In this document: one piece after another, positions 21,826-34,605 of the stretch
Position numbering within the stretch: the stretch's first letter is position 1
How the letters are laid out: every line of letters starts with the position of its first letter
Assembly (NCBI GenBank): GCA_030761205.1
Contig: JAULJL010000017.1
Coordinates: 692,001 to 756,000 of the forward strand
DNA from: Fremontodendron californicum
Taxonomy: Eukaryota > Streptophyta > Magnoliopsida > Malvales > Malvaceae
Direction: 5' to 3'
Length of the DNA: 64,000 nt
The notes under the pieces: model-generated
Database searches by the model: none
Told to the model about the DNA's origin: nothing
The model's input: the letters and a program-made list of their open reading frames with translations, nothing else
Made by a program: the position numbers and the translations under genes

Positions 21826-24245
21826 CACAAAGTCACATGCATTTGAAGCTAGTAAATGCATTGGTTACTCTTAGGATACGGTGGAAGATGAAACAGAAAG
21901 ATCCTTACCTATAAAATCTTTTTCCTTTTTTTTGTTTCTTTTCCCTCTTTAAGTCGTAATTATTTGAGATATTAAGGGCTAGTAGTTCTGATTCGATCCT
22001 TGTTACTTTTTTTCAATCAATTATAAAGTTTCAATGCATCTATCATTGATTGTTTATCCATGCATTTTCACTCGAAATCACTCCTTTGATGTCTACATAT
22101 CAAGTTCATAATAAAAGCATTAAAACTTGATTGGTACTAGTGGAGGAAAAAGATGTTGAAGAGGAGCTCTCAAATGTTGAACGTTTAATTCATCTTTTTA
22201 ATGAAATTTTATATCATATATTAGAGGATTAAAAGTGATATTTGGGATTTTGGTTCTTAAAAATTATAAAATGCAGAACCCAAAGTTTCCAATAATAAAA
22301 GAAAGAAAGGTTTCCTAAAAAAGCTTGCCTTTTTTCTTTTTCTTTTTTTTCTTTTTCTTTGGACTTGGAAAAGGTAGAAACTAGAAAGTATTTACATGCA
22401 AATTTGAGAGCCACGTAAAGGTGAGCTGAGCAAAACTTTGTTGGGAGAGGAAGAGCCATGCGTGTGGACCATGACCATAATTTGGAGGTAGTAATGTAGT
22501 ATTACTATTTATCATAAGCAAGGCAAAGTACAAATGATGTTACTGTGGGGGCCGGGGCTGGGCTCCCACATAAATGAACTCTACCCATCATGCCTTTGGT
22601 CCATTTCTTCAACAAACATCCCATGTGATATTTCTCTCTTTTTCACTTAGTAATTTAAATAATTCCCCTTTCCCCAATCACAATTTTTGGAGCAAATCAT
22701 ACATGATGTTTCTTCGTTGGACTTATTATTGCACTAAATGAAATTTTAAGCTAATTAACTTTGAGGAATTACTTAAACTAGTGTTTGGATTTCGCGATAC
22801 TTCGATTGTAGATTATATTGAACGTTGCGTAAAATATTAAGATAATTATATTATATACATATTAAAATAAAAGTTTTGTATAGTATATAATTGAAGCTAA
22901 AGAAACAATATTAAAATTTATAAAGTATGCAAAAGTAAATCAAATATTGATTAGAAATTCAATGTTCGATTTATATTTTTTTCGTATTGGTTCATATCAT
23001 AAAAAAGTTTATTTGATTCGGTTTCATTATTTTTCATTCGATTTTTTATATATTTTATAAAGTAAAAATATATTTTTATTTATAAATTTAAAATAATATT
23101 TTAAAAAAAAGATTTTTAAATTTAAAAAATTGATGTCTAATCTATTTGAATTTGTGAAATTTGGTTAGAGGTCGATTAAACTTCTAAGCTAATTAGGTTC
23201 GATTTAAAAAAAAAAAATCAATTCATTAACCTAATTTTGTTTTTTAAATCAAATTGAACCCAATTGAACAATTATCTATTATTATTCAAAATTTTAATTT
23301 TTATCGATAATTTATCAATAAAAAAATTAACATGACTTTATTTTTCAAACAAAATAAAGAACTCATCATTATACAACACGTAATACAAAATTAATAATTA
23401 TTTGAATAGTATCACACATGAACATGACATGAAAAAATAACTAAAATATGACACGACACGAAAAAAATAACATGACCACGACATAAATACACGAAAATGT
23501 TAAAATTTATATAAAATGAACTTGACACGAAATTGAGAATTATTTAAATAGTGCCAATTAGACCTAAAAATTTCATACACGAAAGGGATATAAAAAAAAT
23601 AACTAAACACAATACAACATGAAAATATAACACTAACACAATACGAATGTGTCAAAATCTATACATATCATATCAAAATTTATATATATATAATATTCTT
23701 AATACGATTATAATACAAAAAATAATATAAATATAACACGTAATAAATTATTATAAAAATTTTAAAAATCCAACCAATTGCTTGGCACGTGGCAAGCAAT
23801 TGGAGAATAAATCCCATTCAATTGAAGGGGATTCCTTTAATAATATTGTATAAGATGTATAAGATCTGTATTTAAGTATTTTTCAAATTAGCTTGGTATG
23901 TACGTTAGTTAGACTCTTGAAATTTAATATGATATACATATATATTTTTTGATAAAGCCATCAAAACAAGATGAGATGCTCAATAAAAGAACATTTATAT
24001 TTCTTTTTAGCTCTATTCGATTTTTTTATTTTTTATTATGACATAATAATTTTTTAACTATCATATTTTTTAAATAAAGTTTCAATTTACATTTAATAAA
24101 TTTGAGTAAGTTGAAGAGTAAATCTATTTATTTTTTGTTCGATTGAAATTATAATTTTTTTTAAATGATTTAATTAAATTTAACCATGAATTACATACCA
24201 AATTCTAATGTACATGACTAAATAAGTATATAATAAAAATATGCA
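21826..24245. other. Gene-free AT-rich DNA with decayed repeats
   Basis: About 23380-23600 holds GACACGA/AACATGAC/ACACGAAAA motifs, the inverted counterpart of the MITE at 7946-8177. Around 22960-23260 TTCGGTT/AACCTAATT-type blocks suggest another decayed MITE. A 76-codon minus frame at 22229-22459 has no recognisable domain. Confidence 0.4.
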
Positions 24246-24400
24246 TAAATTAAGTATGTAACTTGAATTCGAAGTTTAGTTTAATTGATTCATACTGTTA
24301 CTTTTAAAAGATGATATTTAATAAATTTGAGATTCGAATTTGAGTATTTACAATCTCTTTTTTATATCATACTACAACATTTTTTTTATAAAAAAAAATA
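24246..24400. repeat. SINE-like dispersed repeat, copy 3
   Basis: Contains AGTTTAGTTTAATTGATTCA, TTAAAAGATGATATTTAATA, GAGATTCGAATTTGAG and a TTTTTTTTATAAAAAAAA tail, matching copies 1 and 2. Confidence 0.38.
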
Positions 24401-25743
24401 TCTGACTTAATAATTAAAACTGAAATTTTTTTATTTATGTAATAAATTTTAGACATAAAAATTTCTTTTTATAATAATGAAGAAAAAAGAATAATAATAA
24501 AAAACAGATCTTTAACTGAAAGAGGAGAAAAAAATAGTAAAAGTGGAAAAACTGACTACATCTACACAATTACAGAAGATTCCAAAATCCAATCAACACA
24601 TTTACATATGTGGACTAATATATTTTTTTGTTTTTAAAATTTTAGAAAGATTTTAGCTCAGTTCTTAGGTATTAATTTATTTTTCAATAATTATTTTTTT
24701 TAAAACATTTTTTGAAGAAAATTTATTTTCAAACTTGAATACTACATATCTTCTTTTTCTAAAAACAAAATTTGAACGAATAAAGCCTGTGACAAGTTGT
24801 TTTAACTTTTAATACCAAAAAAGCGGAAATACCTAATTGGCCCAACAATACATAAGCACTGTTACCTTTCCCGTTAGAGGCAATTTTTTCTGTTTAAAAG
24901 CACAACCGATGACAATCATTTTACGATCCGTTTTAAAAAGTGGGCAAAAAGAAAATAAAAGAGAATTATCAATAAATAAATAAAAAATAGTAGAAACTAA
25001 TGGGAGGCGTTACCTAATTAAACCCCCTTCCTTTCGTAATCTCCGTTCCTCACTTGTCTTGGCCAAAAAAATATATATCCGTACCTCCCAGGCTCTCACC
25101 CAAAAAACACACATCAAAACTAACAGATGCAAGAGAGAGAGATAGAGAGAAATTAGGGAAGAGAGAGCTCCGTGGCTTGCAATGGATACCGTCGTTTTTT
25201 AGATCTTTAAACCCTAGCCTTTTTCTTTTATCATTTAAAGATTCTCTAGATTTTTCTCTCAAGATTCTTTCTAATTTTCTTTTTCAAGAATCTAGTTAGC
25301 CGCTGATCGGAGCTTCATTTTACTTTACTTTGCTTTTCGAAACTTTATTGGCTTTAATTTTTTCCGCAGCCTAATTGAACTTTGTTTCTAACGAAGATAT
25401 CAACATTTCGGTTCTGTTTGATTCAGTTCTGGCTGGTTCCGATCCGGTTTCCTTCTGATTTTACCTGCATTTCACGTTATAGTTCATCGCGACCGCTTTG
25501 CTGATTGTTTTGGTACTGTTTGGCTTTGATTCTCTCACATCCTTACCATCTGAGTAAAATTCGAATGCGTTTTCAGTTTTTCTTAATCGGAGTTTGATTC
25601 GGTTTCTCTTATCTCATTGATTACAGTTTTGAATTGTGGAGAAGGTGTTTGTTAGGGTTTCTGAGAAGAAAGATAGAAGGAGAATGGAAATGATAAAGCC
25701 TATGTGAAAGGAGAGAAGGAGATAGGAGAGACGAGGTGTGATA
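24401..25743. other. Promoter and 5' leader of the ELMO gene
   Basis: Above about 25100 the DNA becomes less AT-biased and GA/CT-rich (GAGAGAGAGATAGAGAG), as in a transcribed plant leader. Two short upstream frames are visible (25182-25202 and 25684-25707). The region 24401-25000 shows no gene. Confidence 0.45.
25684..25707 (+). promoter_or_regulatory. uORF in the ELMO 5' leader (MEMIKPM)
   Basis: ATG to TGA, seven codons plus stop, 36 bases before the main ATG at 25744. It contains three ATG codons. It may lower initiation at the main start; this is inference from position. Confidence 0.4.
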
Positions 25744-28700
25744 ATGGACGATAGAGGAGGTTCATTTGTCGCTGTTCGGAGGATTTCTCAAGGTCTCGAG
25801 CGAGGCAATACCTGCCATTCTACTTCTGGTAACGAAGCTCTAATTTAAGTCATTTTTTTTCTTTTTTATTTTCCGTGTTTCACTTTTTTTCTATAAAAAT
25901 AAAAATATTTTCTATCTACCAGTACGACACTGTACAATTCTCTCACCGATCTACTCTCTAGTCTGTAAATTTTTTTTAATGACTCTTCTTTTATTCTCTT
26001 AAGTCTTAAACTACTTTCTCTCTGAAGCTAGAAGACGTCCTTTCTTTTTATTTTTTTTTATTTTTTACTTTTTTTAAAAAAATCTCTTTTTCTTTTTCGG
26101 CGAGTAAATTTCGGATCTCCAAATTTAAACTATTAGGAATAGTGAGCTTTGAGTGTTGCCAAAAACGATCCCTAACTTCATGTGTGCTGATGCCCAAATT
26201 TGTTTTGGTGAGTTTGTTGGTTAATATACTGATTATTTTGCTGAGATTTTCTTTGAATTTTTGGAAATTTTGATTCTAATGATGAATCCATCTTTCGGGG
26301 TTTTTTTATGTTTATCTTTAATAATGATTTCATCTCTAGAGATTTAAATTATTCTCATGAGGCAATTTATCCAATTTTTATAGTAGTAGTTTACAGGCAA
26401 ACCTAGATTAGCGGGCATAATTGCATGACTTAATGTTACTCTGTTGTTTCAAACATTTTGCGTGAAATTGAAAAATAGTCATTACTGTTGAGAAAGTGAT
26501 CTATAAAGTATAAAGCCAATTAGGTATGCTTTTCCCTTTTCATTTATCTTAGAGTGCTTCTTAACACTCTCAGCATTGAGAACTGTTTGTATTTCATTCT
26601 ATTTAGGTTCTAAGATCTGCGAAATCTAACTTAATTTTCATGCACTCTATTCTGCAAGTAGATCGTGAGTCTCTTATGTAGAAGCCATTCATTAGTACAT
26701 TTCAAGGCTGCCAGATTCATGCTTGATAAAGTTTTCATGAACCAATTCTTAGATCTCTCCATCATAGTGTATTATGTGCACTTTTTATTCATGGTTTAAA
26801 ACTTGCATAGTATTTCTGTTTTTAGGACTCAAAATCTTTGTCATTCATGTAGAAGAAAAGTTTGGGCCTCAGATAAAATCATTTCATTCTCTTGTAAGTG
26901 CATCTCTCTTGTTTAATGATTTTAGACCTCTTACGTATAATGGAGATTTTACAGCTTTCTTGGTGGGGTGCAAAATGTTTTTAGCCTTCCTTTTCACTGT
27001 TCTAATCTTGGTTGGAGATAGTGTGCTGGCGTTTTTCTCCTACTTGCTTTTTCTCTCTTCTTTTTGCTTTTATTAGCAGCTGAAGTGAACCATCTTTTTG
27101 AATCTGTGGTTGTCTTAGGTACTGGTACTTTTGAAACTTTTAAAGCAGTTCAAATGAAGATTTAGTAACTGAATTTTCATTACTAGAGTGTTTTATTTTG
27201 TTACAGCTGAGGTTGTGGCAGGATCAGCAGCATGGTTGGGTCGAGGTCTTTCTTGTGTTTGTGCACAGAGCAGAGAGAGTGATGCTCGTCCATCATTTGA
27301 TTTAACCCCTTCCCAGGTAATGTTTATGATCTGATCAAGTTATGGATCTCTACCCCTGTCAACTATGATGGTTATTTGCCCATTTCATGTGTAATTTAGA
27401 ACTCCCTATCATCGAAGAAATAGAATTCTGATGATAGGATCTCTCATTTACTTTCCTGCTTCTTGGTATACCATTGATTGCTTTAACTAATGATACCTCT
27501 CCTGTTGTTTAATGCTATCCTCTGAACCCGGATTTTGTGTTTAAACTCTACTATTTGACTTTCATCCCTTGTTTTATCAGTCCTGCATATCCTATAGATG
27601 TCATTTTGTGGCCTTACACTCTGATCAGTTATTGAAAGGGTGTTCACGGTAGTCTCCTATGATACAATGCTGATGAAACACGTGATTCTTCAATAGAAAA
27701 ATCACCTGTGTAGGTAATAGATCATGGCACCACTTTTCTTGCAACATGATTACTCAAGTGGCACTCCAATCACTTGACTCTTGGGATTGTTTAGCAACAT
27801 TATTGAAGTATGGAAAAATGGCATGCTCCTATATTGTTTTAGCTGTATGAGTTTATTTGGTTAGTTAGTTTTTGTTATATCATTGTCCTTGCATTTGCCC
27901 ACTTTTGCTAAGCTGGCATGTCTTTCAAGCATCATGTTGATTGATTTTCTTAGAAAAGTCCAAAATTCTCTGCGATTTACTTTACTGGAACAAAAATTAA
28001 TCTTGACATTCATGCTGTCAGGAGGAATGCTTGCAGAGGCTGCAGAACCGTATAGATGTTGCTTATGATAGTTCAATCCCTGAGCATCAGGTACCAGTTC
28101 TAAATGATTGTATTTACACTTTGGGTGCAATTTGAATTCTATAATCATCAATCCTGATTTATGAGAGTTATTCTCTAATTCATTATTGCTGCTTTTCTAC
28201 AGGAAGCTTTAAGGGCCTTATGGAATGCTGCATTTCCAGAAGAAGAACTACGAGGTTTAATATCTGAGCAGTGGAAGGAAATGGGGTGGCAAGGGAAGGA
28301 TCCATCTACAGATTTTAGGTAGTGTAGTTCCCTTCTATTTCGGTTTCTCTTTTTCTTTTTGCTTGTGCATTTTCTCTTTCTTTGAATGACCATCTGTTTG
28401 GTAAGTACTTAACATATTTTGGATTTATCTCACAGGGGTGGTGGTTTTATATCATTGGAGAACCTGTTATTCTTTGCTACGAATTTTCCGGTATGTGCTT
28501 TTACTTATCTTGTGTTGCCTGACCCACAATGTCTTGCTTTCGTTAGTTTTCTCCCATATTTTGCATGCTCGTTGTGTTTGGTTTTTCTCAGCTATTTTGG
28601 AAATAGAAAAATTAAAGGGTACTTGGAATTGAATTGCTATGGTACATGCAATGGATAAAGATAAAAGAACTATAGGTGTAGATGCAAAGGTGAAGGTAAA

Positions 28701-30345
28701 AGGAGGGGGGGGGGGGGTTCCGGTATGTGCTTTTACTTATCTTTTGTTGCCTGACCCACAATGTTTTGCTTTCCTTAGTTTTCTCCCATATTTTGCATGC
28801 TCGTTGTGTTTGGTTTTTCTCAGCTATTTTGGAAATAGAAAAATTAAAGGGTACTTGGAATTGAATTGCTACGGTACATGCAATGGATAAAGATAAAAGA
28901 ACAAAAGAACTATAGGTGTAGATGCAAAGGTGAAGGTAAAGGGAGGGGGGGGGGGGGGGTCCGGTATGTGCTTTTACTTATCTTTTGTTGCCTGACCCAC
29001 AATGTTTTGCTTTCCTTAGTTTTCTCCCATATTTTGCATGCTCGTTGTGTTTGGTTTTTCTCAGCTATTTTGGAAATAGAAAAATTAAAGGGTACTTGGA
29101 ATTGAATTGCTACGATACATGCAATGGATAAAGATAAAAGAACAAAAAAACTATAGGTGTAGATGCAAAGGTGAAGGTAAAAGGAGGGGGGGGGGGGGGA
29201 TACTTGAATTTGATCCATACGATAACAAAAACAGCTATTTCAAAATGATCATTAACTATAGCCATCATGATTTCTGGGAAAGTATTTCATCCACATGTTC
29301 TTTTCTTAAAATCTAGCTTTTTTTTTTTTTATCTTTCCTTGTTCATCCAATGCTAAGGTGTTTCTGAACATCTCAATGCAGAAATCCTTCAAGGATCTCC
29401 TTTGGAAGCAGGAAGGTGATCGTTCTTTGTGGGAATATCCATTTGCTGTGGCTGGTGTGAACATCACATTTATGCTCATTCAGATGCTTGATCTTGAAGC
29501 AGGTATGTATCCTTGAAAATAGAGAGGTGATGTGATAGAATTCTTTTGTGGCATCTGTAACAATACTCTTTCTGAAGGGCGGATCACCTGAGTACTCAAA
29601 TTCTCTGCTTTTGATTTATGTTTCTATTCGATTATTTTTTCCACCAGCACAATTTTACTTGTTGAGCAGTGAATTCAAGTCCTATTCATGTGTGGATATG
29701 CACCAATTTAAGCTATTCTCATTTTCTTTTATGAGCATTCTCATTAAGATTGCTATTTGATACTTTTCATTAGTTAACATTGTGCTTCAATTTCTACAGT
29801 CAAACCAAGGACAATGGTAGGAGCAATTTTCTTAAAGTTTCTCTCAGGTAAATGCCACTTTATTCAAAAATTTTGAATTTTTGTTGTTTATGGTACTAGC
29901 ATTTCTTTTCAGAGTCATATAGTCTTCAATCCAACTTTACAGTTTATAGCGAAGTTAGCTGTTAAAATTTAAAACCATGGTCGTGCATTTTTGCCTTTGA
30001 TAGAAAATGAATCAGCGTTCGACCTTCTCTATTGCATCACATTCAAGCTAATGGACCATCAGTGGCTTGCTATGCGTGCATCGTACATGGACTTCAATGT
30101 ATGTATTCTTCAACCAGAAAGTTCTTTTTGGATATAGGGTGATAATAAAACGAAAAAGGCCTCCAATATTTCTACCTTGAGTCATCCTTCTATCACTACT
30201 GCTTTTTTTGAATAATTCTTTTCTCTGGTATTTTTATTTACAGACAGTGATGAAAGCCACACGTCGACAACTGGAAAGGGAGCTTCTACTTGAAGATATA
30301 ACACGGCTGGAGGATCTGCCCTCATACAGTCTTCTTACACGATAA
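25744..30345 (+). CDS. ELMO/CED-12 domain protein
   Basis: Nine exons: 25744-25828, 27207-27316, 28022-28090, 28203-28318, 28436-28490, 29382-29502, 29800-29847, 30004-30098, 30244-30345. The sum is 801 nt (266 aa), open, with all borders GT-AG. The N-terminal 50 residues are variable (MDDRGGSFVAVRR, AWLGRGLSCVC). The ELMO domain follows: EALRALWNAAFPEEEL, SEQWKEMGWQGKDPSTDFRG, GGFISLENLLFFATNFP, WEYPFAVAGVNITFMLIQML, DLLYCITFKLMDHQW and the C-terminal MKATRRQLERELL. In animals ELMO proteins work with DOCK GEFs on Rac; the plant proteins are little studied and small GTPase regulation is only inferred. Intron 5 begins with a triplicated block (28488-29199) that copies the splice donor. Confidence 0.93.
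28488..29199 (+). repeat. Three tandem copies of a ~235-bp unit spanning the intron 5 donor of the ELMO gene
   Basis: Units begin CCGGTATGTGCTTTTACTTA at 28488, 28720 and 28961 and each ends with a run of 13-16 G. Copies 2 and 3 are almost identical; copy 1 differs at a few positions. Copy 1 starts with the last three exon bases plus the GT donor, so each copy carries a donor-like CCG|GTATGTGC. Confidence 0.95.
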
Positions 30346-31151
30346 TGTTGCGGTTGAAAGACTTTTATCAAGTGTTATTGTGATGGCAAGAGCTAAGAAT
30401 GCATGCTATGAATTGGACACGTCGCCTTCCTTTTACCAGGTGTCTTTTAAGCTTAGACTAGATAAAATGTACATGTGCTTATTTCAAACAAGTGGTATTG
30501 GTGTTCCTATGTGATTTTTCAGAAAAATAAGGATTTCAGATTTTTGTCTATACATAGGAATAAAAGCTGTGAGTATCGAGTCGTGTTTGTTAGGTTGATA
30601 TCGATGTTTTTGCCTGGCACTGGCAGCCTTTATCACAAAGTCCTTGATTGGCTTCCATTCCGAGCTCCAAAAATATGTGCCTTCAAATTTAACCCTATAC
30701 ATTCTGCTACCTGCTTTTACGAGGCCAGGCATGCTAGCTAAACCAATGAAAGTGGTGGCCCTTCACAGCATTAAGCCTTGCCCCAGCAGCTACTGTGACA
30801 ATTCATTCCGACAGTTTTTCAACCTTTTAAATGAAACAGATTAATAATGCAAGTCTGGATTTCTTGTGGATGAATTAATTAGGCCGTCCGCCTGTAACAC
30901 TAATAAGTTGGATAAATCTTGAGGTGAACTTCCTCCAATGGAAGCCTCACCAATACCCATACCATTCAAATGTCAGTACGTCACCAACTGAAATTCTACT
31001 CATACAAACCAATACCCAGATGCTATAAAGTTTCAGCACTTTATTTCCTAATACACACTATCACACGAGCATAAAAATACAGGGATCAGATAAACATCCA
31101 TAACTTAGTGTGTATGATGACATGGTCGGCAACAGCTCAAGACCAAAAAAT
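30346..31151. other. Shared 3' flanks of convergent ELMO (+) and NDPK1 (-) genes
   Basis: Should contain both 3' UTRs. The overlapping 82-, 88- and 66-codon frames at 30475-30844 have no recognisable product. Confidence 0.45.
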
Positions 31152-32486
31152 CTACTCATAGATCCAGGGATGAAGGCTGCTCTGCCAGTTAACAGGGGTT
31201 TCAGGGAACCACAAGCCAATTTCCTTCATTGCACTCGCAACTGAATCACTTCCATGAATTACATTCCTGCAAAAAAGCAACCCAAATCAACACATATTAG
31301 TATGAAATAGTGTCAGCTCCAGGTTAAATAGCAAATTCGTATGCAGTATGGACTATATAACTAAATTCAAAAGGCAAGGCATTCTAAAACTTGAAAGTAA
31401 AGAAAGGAAACACTATTTATACCTGCCAATGTCAATTGCAAAGTCACCACGGATTGTTCCAGGAGCAGACTCAGCAGGGTTTGTGGCTCCGATAATCTTG
31501 CGACCAGTGGTAACAACATTCTTACCCTCCCAAATCATAGCTACAACAGGACCAGAGATGATGTACTCTACGAGCCCATTAAAGAAGGGCTTTGCAGACA
31601 GGTCTGCATAGTGCTTCTCAGCAAAGGATCGATCCACACTGATGAGCTTCAAACCTAAATAGGCACATCGAATGTTAGATAAGTAACATTCCACTCAAAA
31701 TCATATACTAATAATTCCAATAGATTTAGAAAACAAACATCCAATTTGTCTATTGAATTCAAGTATTAATGAAGTATTGAGAACACCAAATCATCCTTCA
31801 GGTAATTAAGGAAGGCTAATCAATTTTAAAATTCTCAGAAACCAACACTCAGGAATATAATGACCATGGCCAAAGGCAGAGAAAGTTATCAGGGAAATTA
31901 TAGATTTACCTTTCAAATAGAAGCCTTTCTTCTCAAATCTGCCAATGATTTCACCAACCTGAAATACATAAGAATCTCAGTATACACCAAAAGTTTCTCA
32001 TTTTTAACCCACAATCGAACAAATAACATGCTACATTAGAAAAAGAGAGAACCTTTCATAGGCTCCAAATAAAGATTTTTAAAAATTCATTTCTAAGGGT
32101 CTTTGAGCATGCAAGAAAGATTGAAAGAAAGCTAAAAATCAATATTTGTATACTACTTTGTAAATGAAGCTAAGTTAAAAAGCCTGTTACTTTTTTTTCT
32201 TTCTATCCCAATGTTTTACCTGGCTCAAGACATTGGATCTACGAACTTAACTAAAGACTTTGACTTGGGCCTAAGCAATTTAAAACCGAAAATGAATTCC
32301 AGACTGTAAAAAGAATGAAAGACCCCCCAGGGTTTTTTTTTATTATTTATTTTCAACCACAAAATGAAATCAACCTATCGGGGGAAAATAAATTAAAACA
32401 AAATTAAAATAGAAAGAGTGAAGTAGAAGCAATACCAGGCCTCTCTGGACCCCATCAGGCTTGATCATGATGAATGTTTGCTCCAT
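31152..32486 (-). CDS. NDPK1: Nucleoside diphosphate kinase 1 (cytosolic)
   Basis: Four exons on the minus strand: 32486-32436, 31958-31910, 31654-31423, 31266-31152 (447 nt, 148 aa), the normal length of type I plant NDPK. The enzyme transfers the gamma phosphate between nucleoside tri- and diphosphates through a phospho-His. Seen: the start [20 protein letters not shown], the nucleotide-site pieces KHYADLSAKPFF and GPVVAMIWEG, the loop GATNPAESAPGTIRGDFA, the active-site motif NVIHGSDS with His115, and the C-terminal WIYE. There is no transit peptide, so the product is cytosolic or nuclear rather than the plastid NDPK2 or mitochondrial NDPK3. All residues look intact. Confidence 0.97.
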
Positions 32487-32569
32487 CCCCTCTTTCTTTC
32501 TGTTTTAGCGTTTGTTGCCTCTTTGTTCTGCTTCAGTGCTTATGCGGAGAGAAGAAGAGAGTCAAAAGT

Positions 32570-32581
32570 CTTTTATATATA
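32570..32581 (-). promoter_or_regulatory. TATA box of NDPK1
   Basis: The minus strand reads TATATATAAAAG about 85-95 bases upstream of the ATG at 32486, giving a predicted leader of about 55 bases. Confidence 0.55.
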
Positions 32582-33037
32582 GAAGATATATACACGTACA
32601 CGGACCTAACTACACCTGTTCAAGGTCGGGTTAGTCGAAGTTGGTTCATATTTTGATGGATTTAAATAAAAATATTAAATTTGAAATATGAATTTGAACA
32701 AAAAATAAAGTTTATTTAGAAAATAAATCGGATCTTAACTCCAACAATCAATGTTCAAGTCCGACCCGACTCGACTTTTTTTTTTTCATTTATATAATAT
32801 ATTATTATAATATTTTAGATAATATATAATTTATATCATATAAAAAATATATATAATATTATAGTGTAAACATTTAAAAATATGCTAAGTTTTCATGTTT
32901 TAGAACTTAATAAAATAAAAAAATAAAAAAATTAAATTTTAAAAAAAAAATTAAAAATAATATGGACGAGCTTAAACGGGCTTAGATTACCCATTAACAA
33001 ATATGGACGGGCTTAGATAAAATTTGAGCCGAGTTTA

Positions 33038-33085
<48 letters not shown>

Positions 33086-33460
33086 ATTACTGACCATGAA
33101 CATACCTAACCCTAGTTGCAAGAAAACATTTTTCTCAAATACTGCTGGTAAGTGGTAAGTATTTATATTACCTTTTCACTCTCTTTTTCCTTTTTTTTTT
33201 TTTTTTTTTTAAGTTACTTTATGTAATTAACCTAATGTAATGGAATTTTGTTAGTAAACTATGAATAATGCTCAAATTATCAAACAACAATAGGCATTTC
33301 ATTCTTCGGATACAGTAAACTATGAATCTTCGAGTGATCTTGAAGAGTTACTATAGTTCTTAAATCTTTTTTTTTACTCACCGAAAATTGTATTCCATCT
33401 ATAGGATACTACTGCCAACTTTAATTCTAGCAATATAATTGTAATTGGTAATTTATCTTA
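32582..33460. other. NDPK1 upstream DNA with decayed MITE and microsatellites
   Basis: About 32610-33030 contains CACCTGTTCAAGGTCGGGTT, CCGACCCGACTCG and two GGGCTTAGAT motifs, reminiscent of the TAGACCTG family but not bounded. A TA run lies at about 33041-33082 and a T run at 33189-33210. Confidence 0.4.
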
Positions 33461-33764
33461 GGCTAAAATAATAAAAAAGCTATGGATTTTAACACCTTAG
33501 ATGAATTCTTATATTTTAATTGCATTCAAATAAATTTTTATTTTTTATTTATACCGAAATAAATTTTTAATTTGAATTCAAAAAAACATTTAACTTTTAA
33601 GTTATATTTAAATAAACTCTTAACATAAATCAATCTTTAATTTAAAATAATAATTTATTTAAATAAAAATAAAAAATATTAAAAGTTTATTTAAATATAA
33701 TAAAAATATAAAAATTTATATTTAACAAAAATGAAATAGATTAGGTTTTCTTAATATTTTAGCC
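33461..33764. mobile_element. MULE-like MITE (304 bp), GGCTAAAATA ends
   Basis: Left end GGCTAAAATAATAAAAAAGC mirrors right end TTAATATTTTAGCC. The 9-bp flanks TTTATCTTA and TTTGTTTTA agree in seven positions. The arms share AATAAATTTTTA/TAAACTCTTA-type segments with the 566-bp relative at 2567-3132, so this is a shorter family member. Confidence 0.7.
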
Positions 33765-34605
33765 TTTGTTTTATTGTCCAACAACTCTGCAACCCGGGGT
33801 TCTTACACTAGTTAAGATAAAGGCAATTTCATGTACACTCATCGAAACACTTTCATGTTGAGTTGGCACTTGGCAACATATAGAATCCCAACAGAAAAGA
33901 TAGATTAAGAAGCCAATTGACAGACAACAGCTCTAAAAAGGACAGAAAATTAGGATGTAAAGCCGATGTTGAAACTTTAAGTACTAAAGGTAAAGAGGAA
34001 GGTAGGCATTGATAAAAGCAAACATGGAGCGATTTCATTCACCACAAATAAAAAAGGGTAGATTTTAGAGTGAAAAGGAATTAAGAGGTAGGTAGGTATC
34101 GAAAAAGAAAAAGAGGGGAGCGTGGGGGGATTTCAAGTGAAAAGGTTGCTTTGCTCTGGCTCATTACCAAAGAAGTCCATCCAGTATCAGATTCGATTTC
34201 AATTCAGACTTCAGAGGTTCAACCTGTTCACACTTGATCAGATACAGACTTTTCACCACTGAGTCGGGTCAATTTAACCATCAAAGCAAAGCTAGCTCAC
34301 AAAGTTTTAGATGTAAAAAGTTATTCATGATACAATAATTCAAGGAATATACCTAAATAGTCGATGCTGAAAAAAAGGCTTTAATATGGAGTACTAAAAG
34401 AAAACAAGTGCAAATAAAAGCTTTCATAACAGACTCATGCATTTAGCCCAAAGTTCCAAAATCACTGTATAATCACTCCTACAACCATACACTTAGCTTA
34501 ACCATTAAAACTAAAAAGAAAAAAAAAAAAATGGAAGCTATATCAAGAGCCGAAACAGTGAAACACCCATTGTGACACCTCTGTATGGAAGAGGACTATC
34601 ACTCT
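33765..34605. other. Downstream region of MAGO
   Basis: Probably contains the MAGO 3' UTR near 34300-34605. The 61-codon frame at 33853-34038 is not recognisable. No other gene is supported. Confidence 0.45.

Noticed and set aside
28419..29316. Several frames repeating VCAFTYLLLPDPQC / ILHARCVWFFSAILEI
   Set aside because: They are translations of the tandem intron unit in the ELMO gene; exon 5 ends at 28490.
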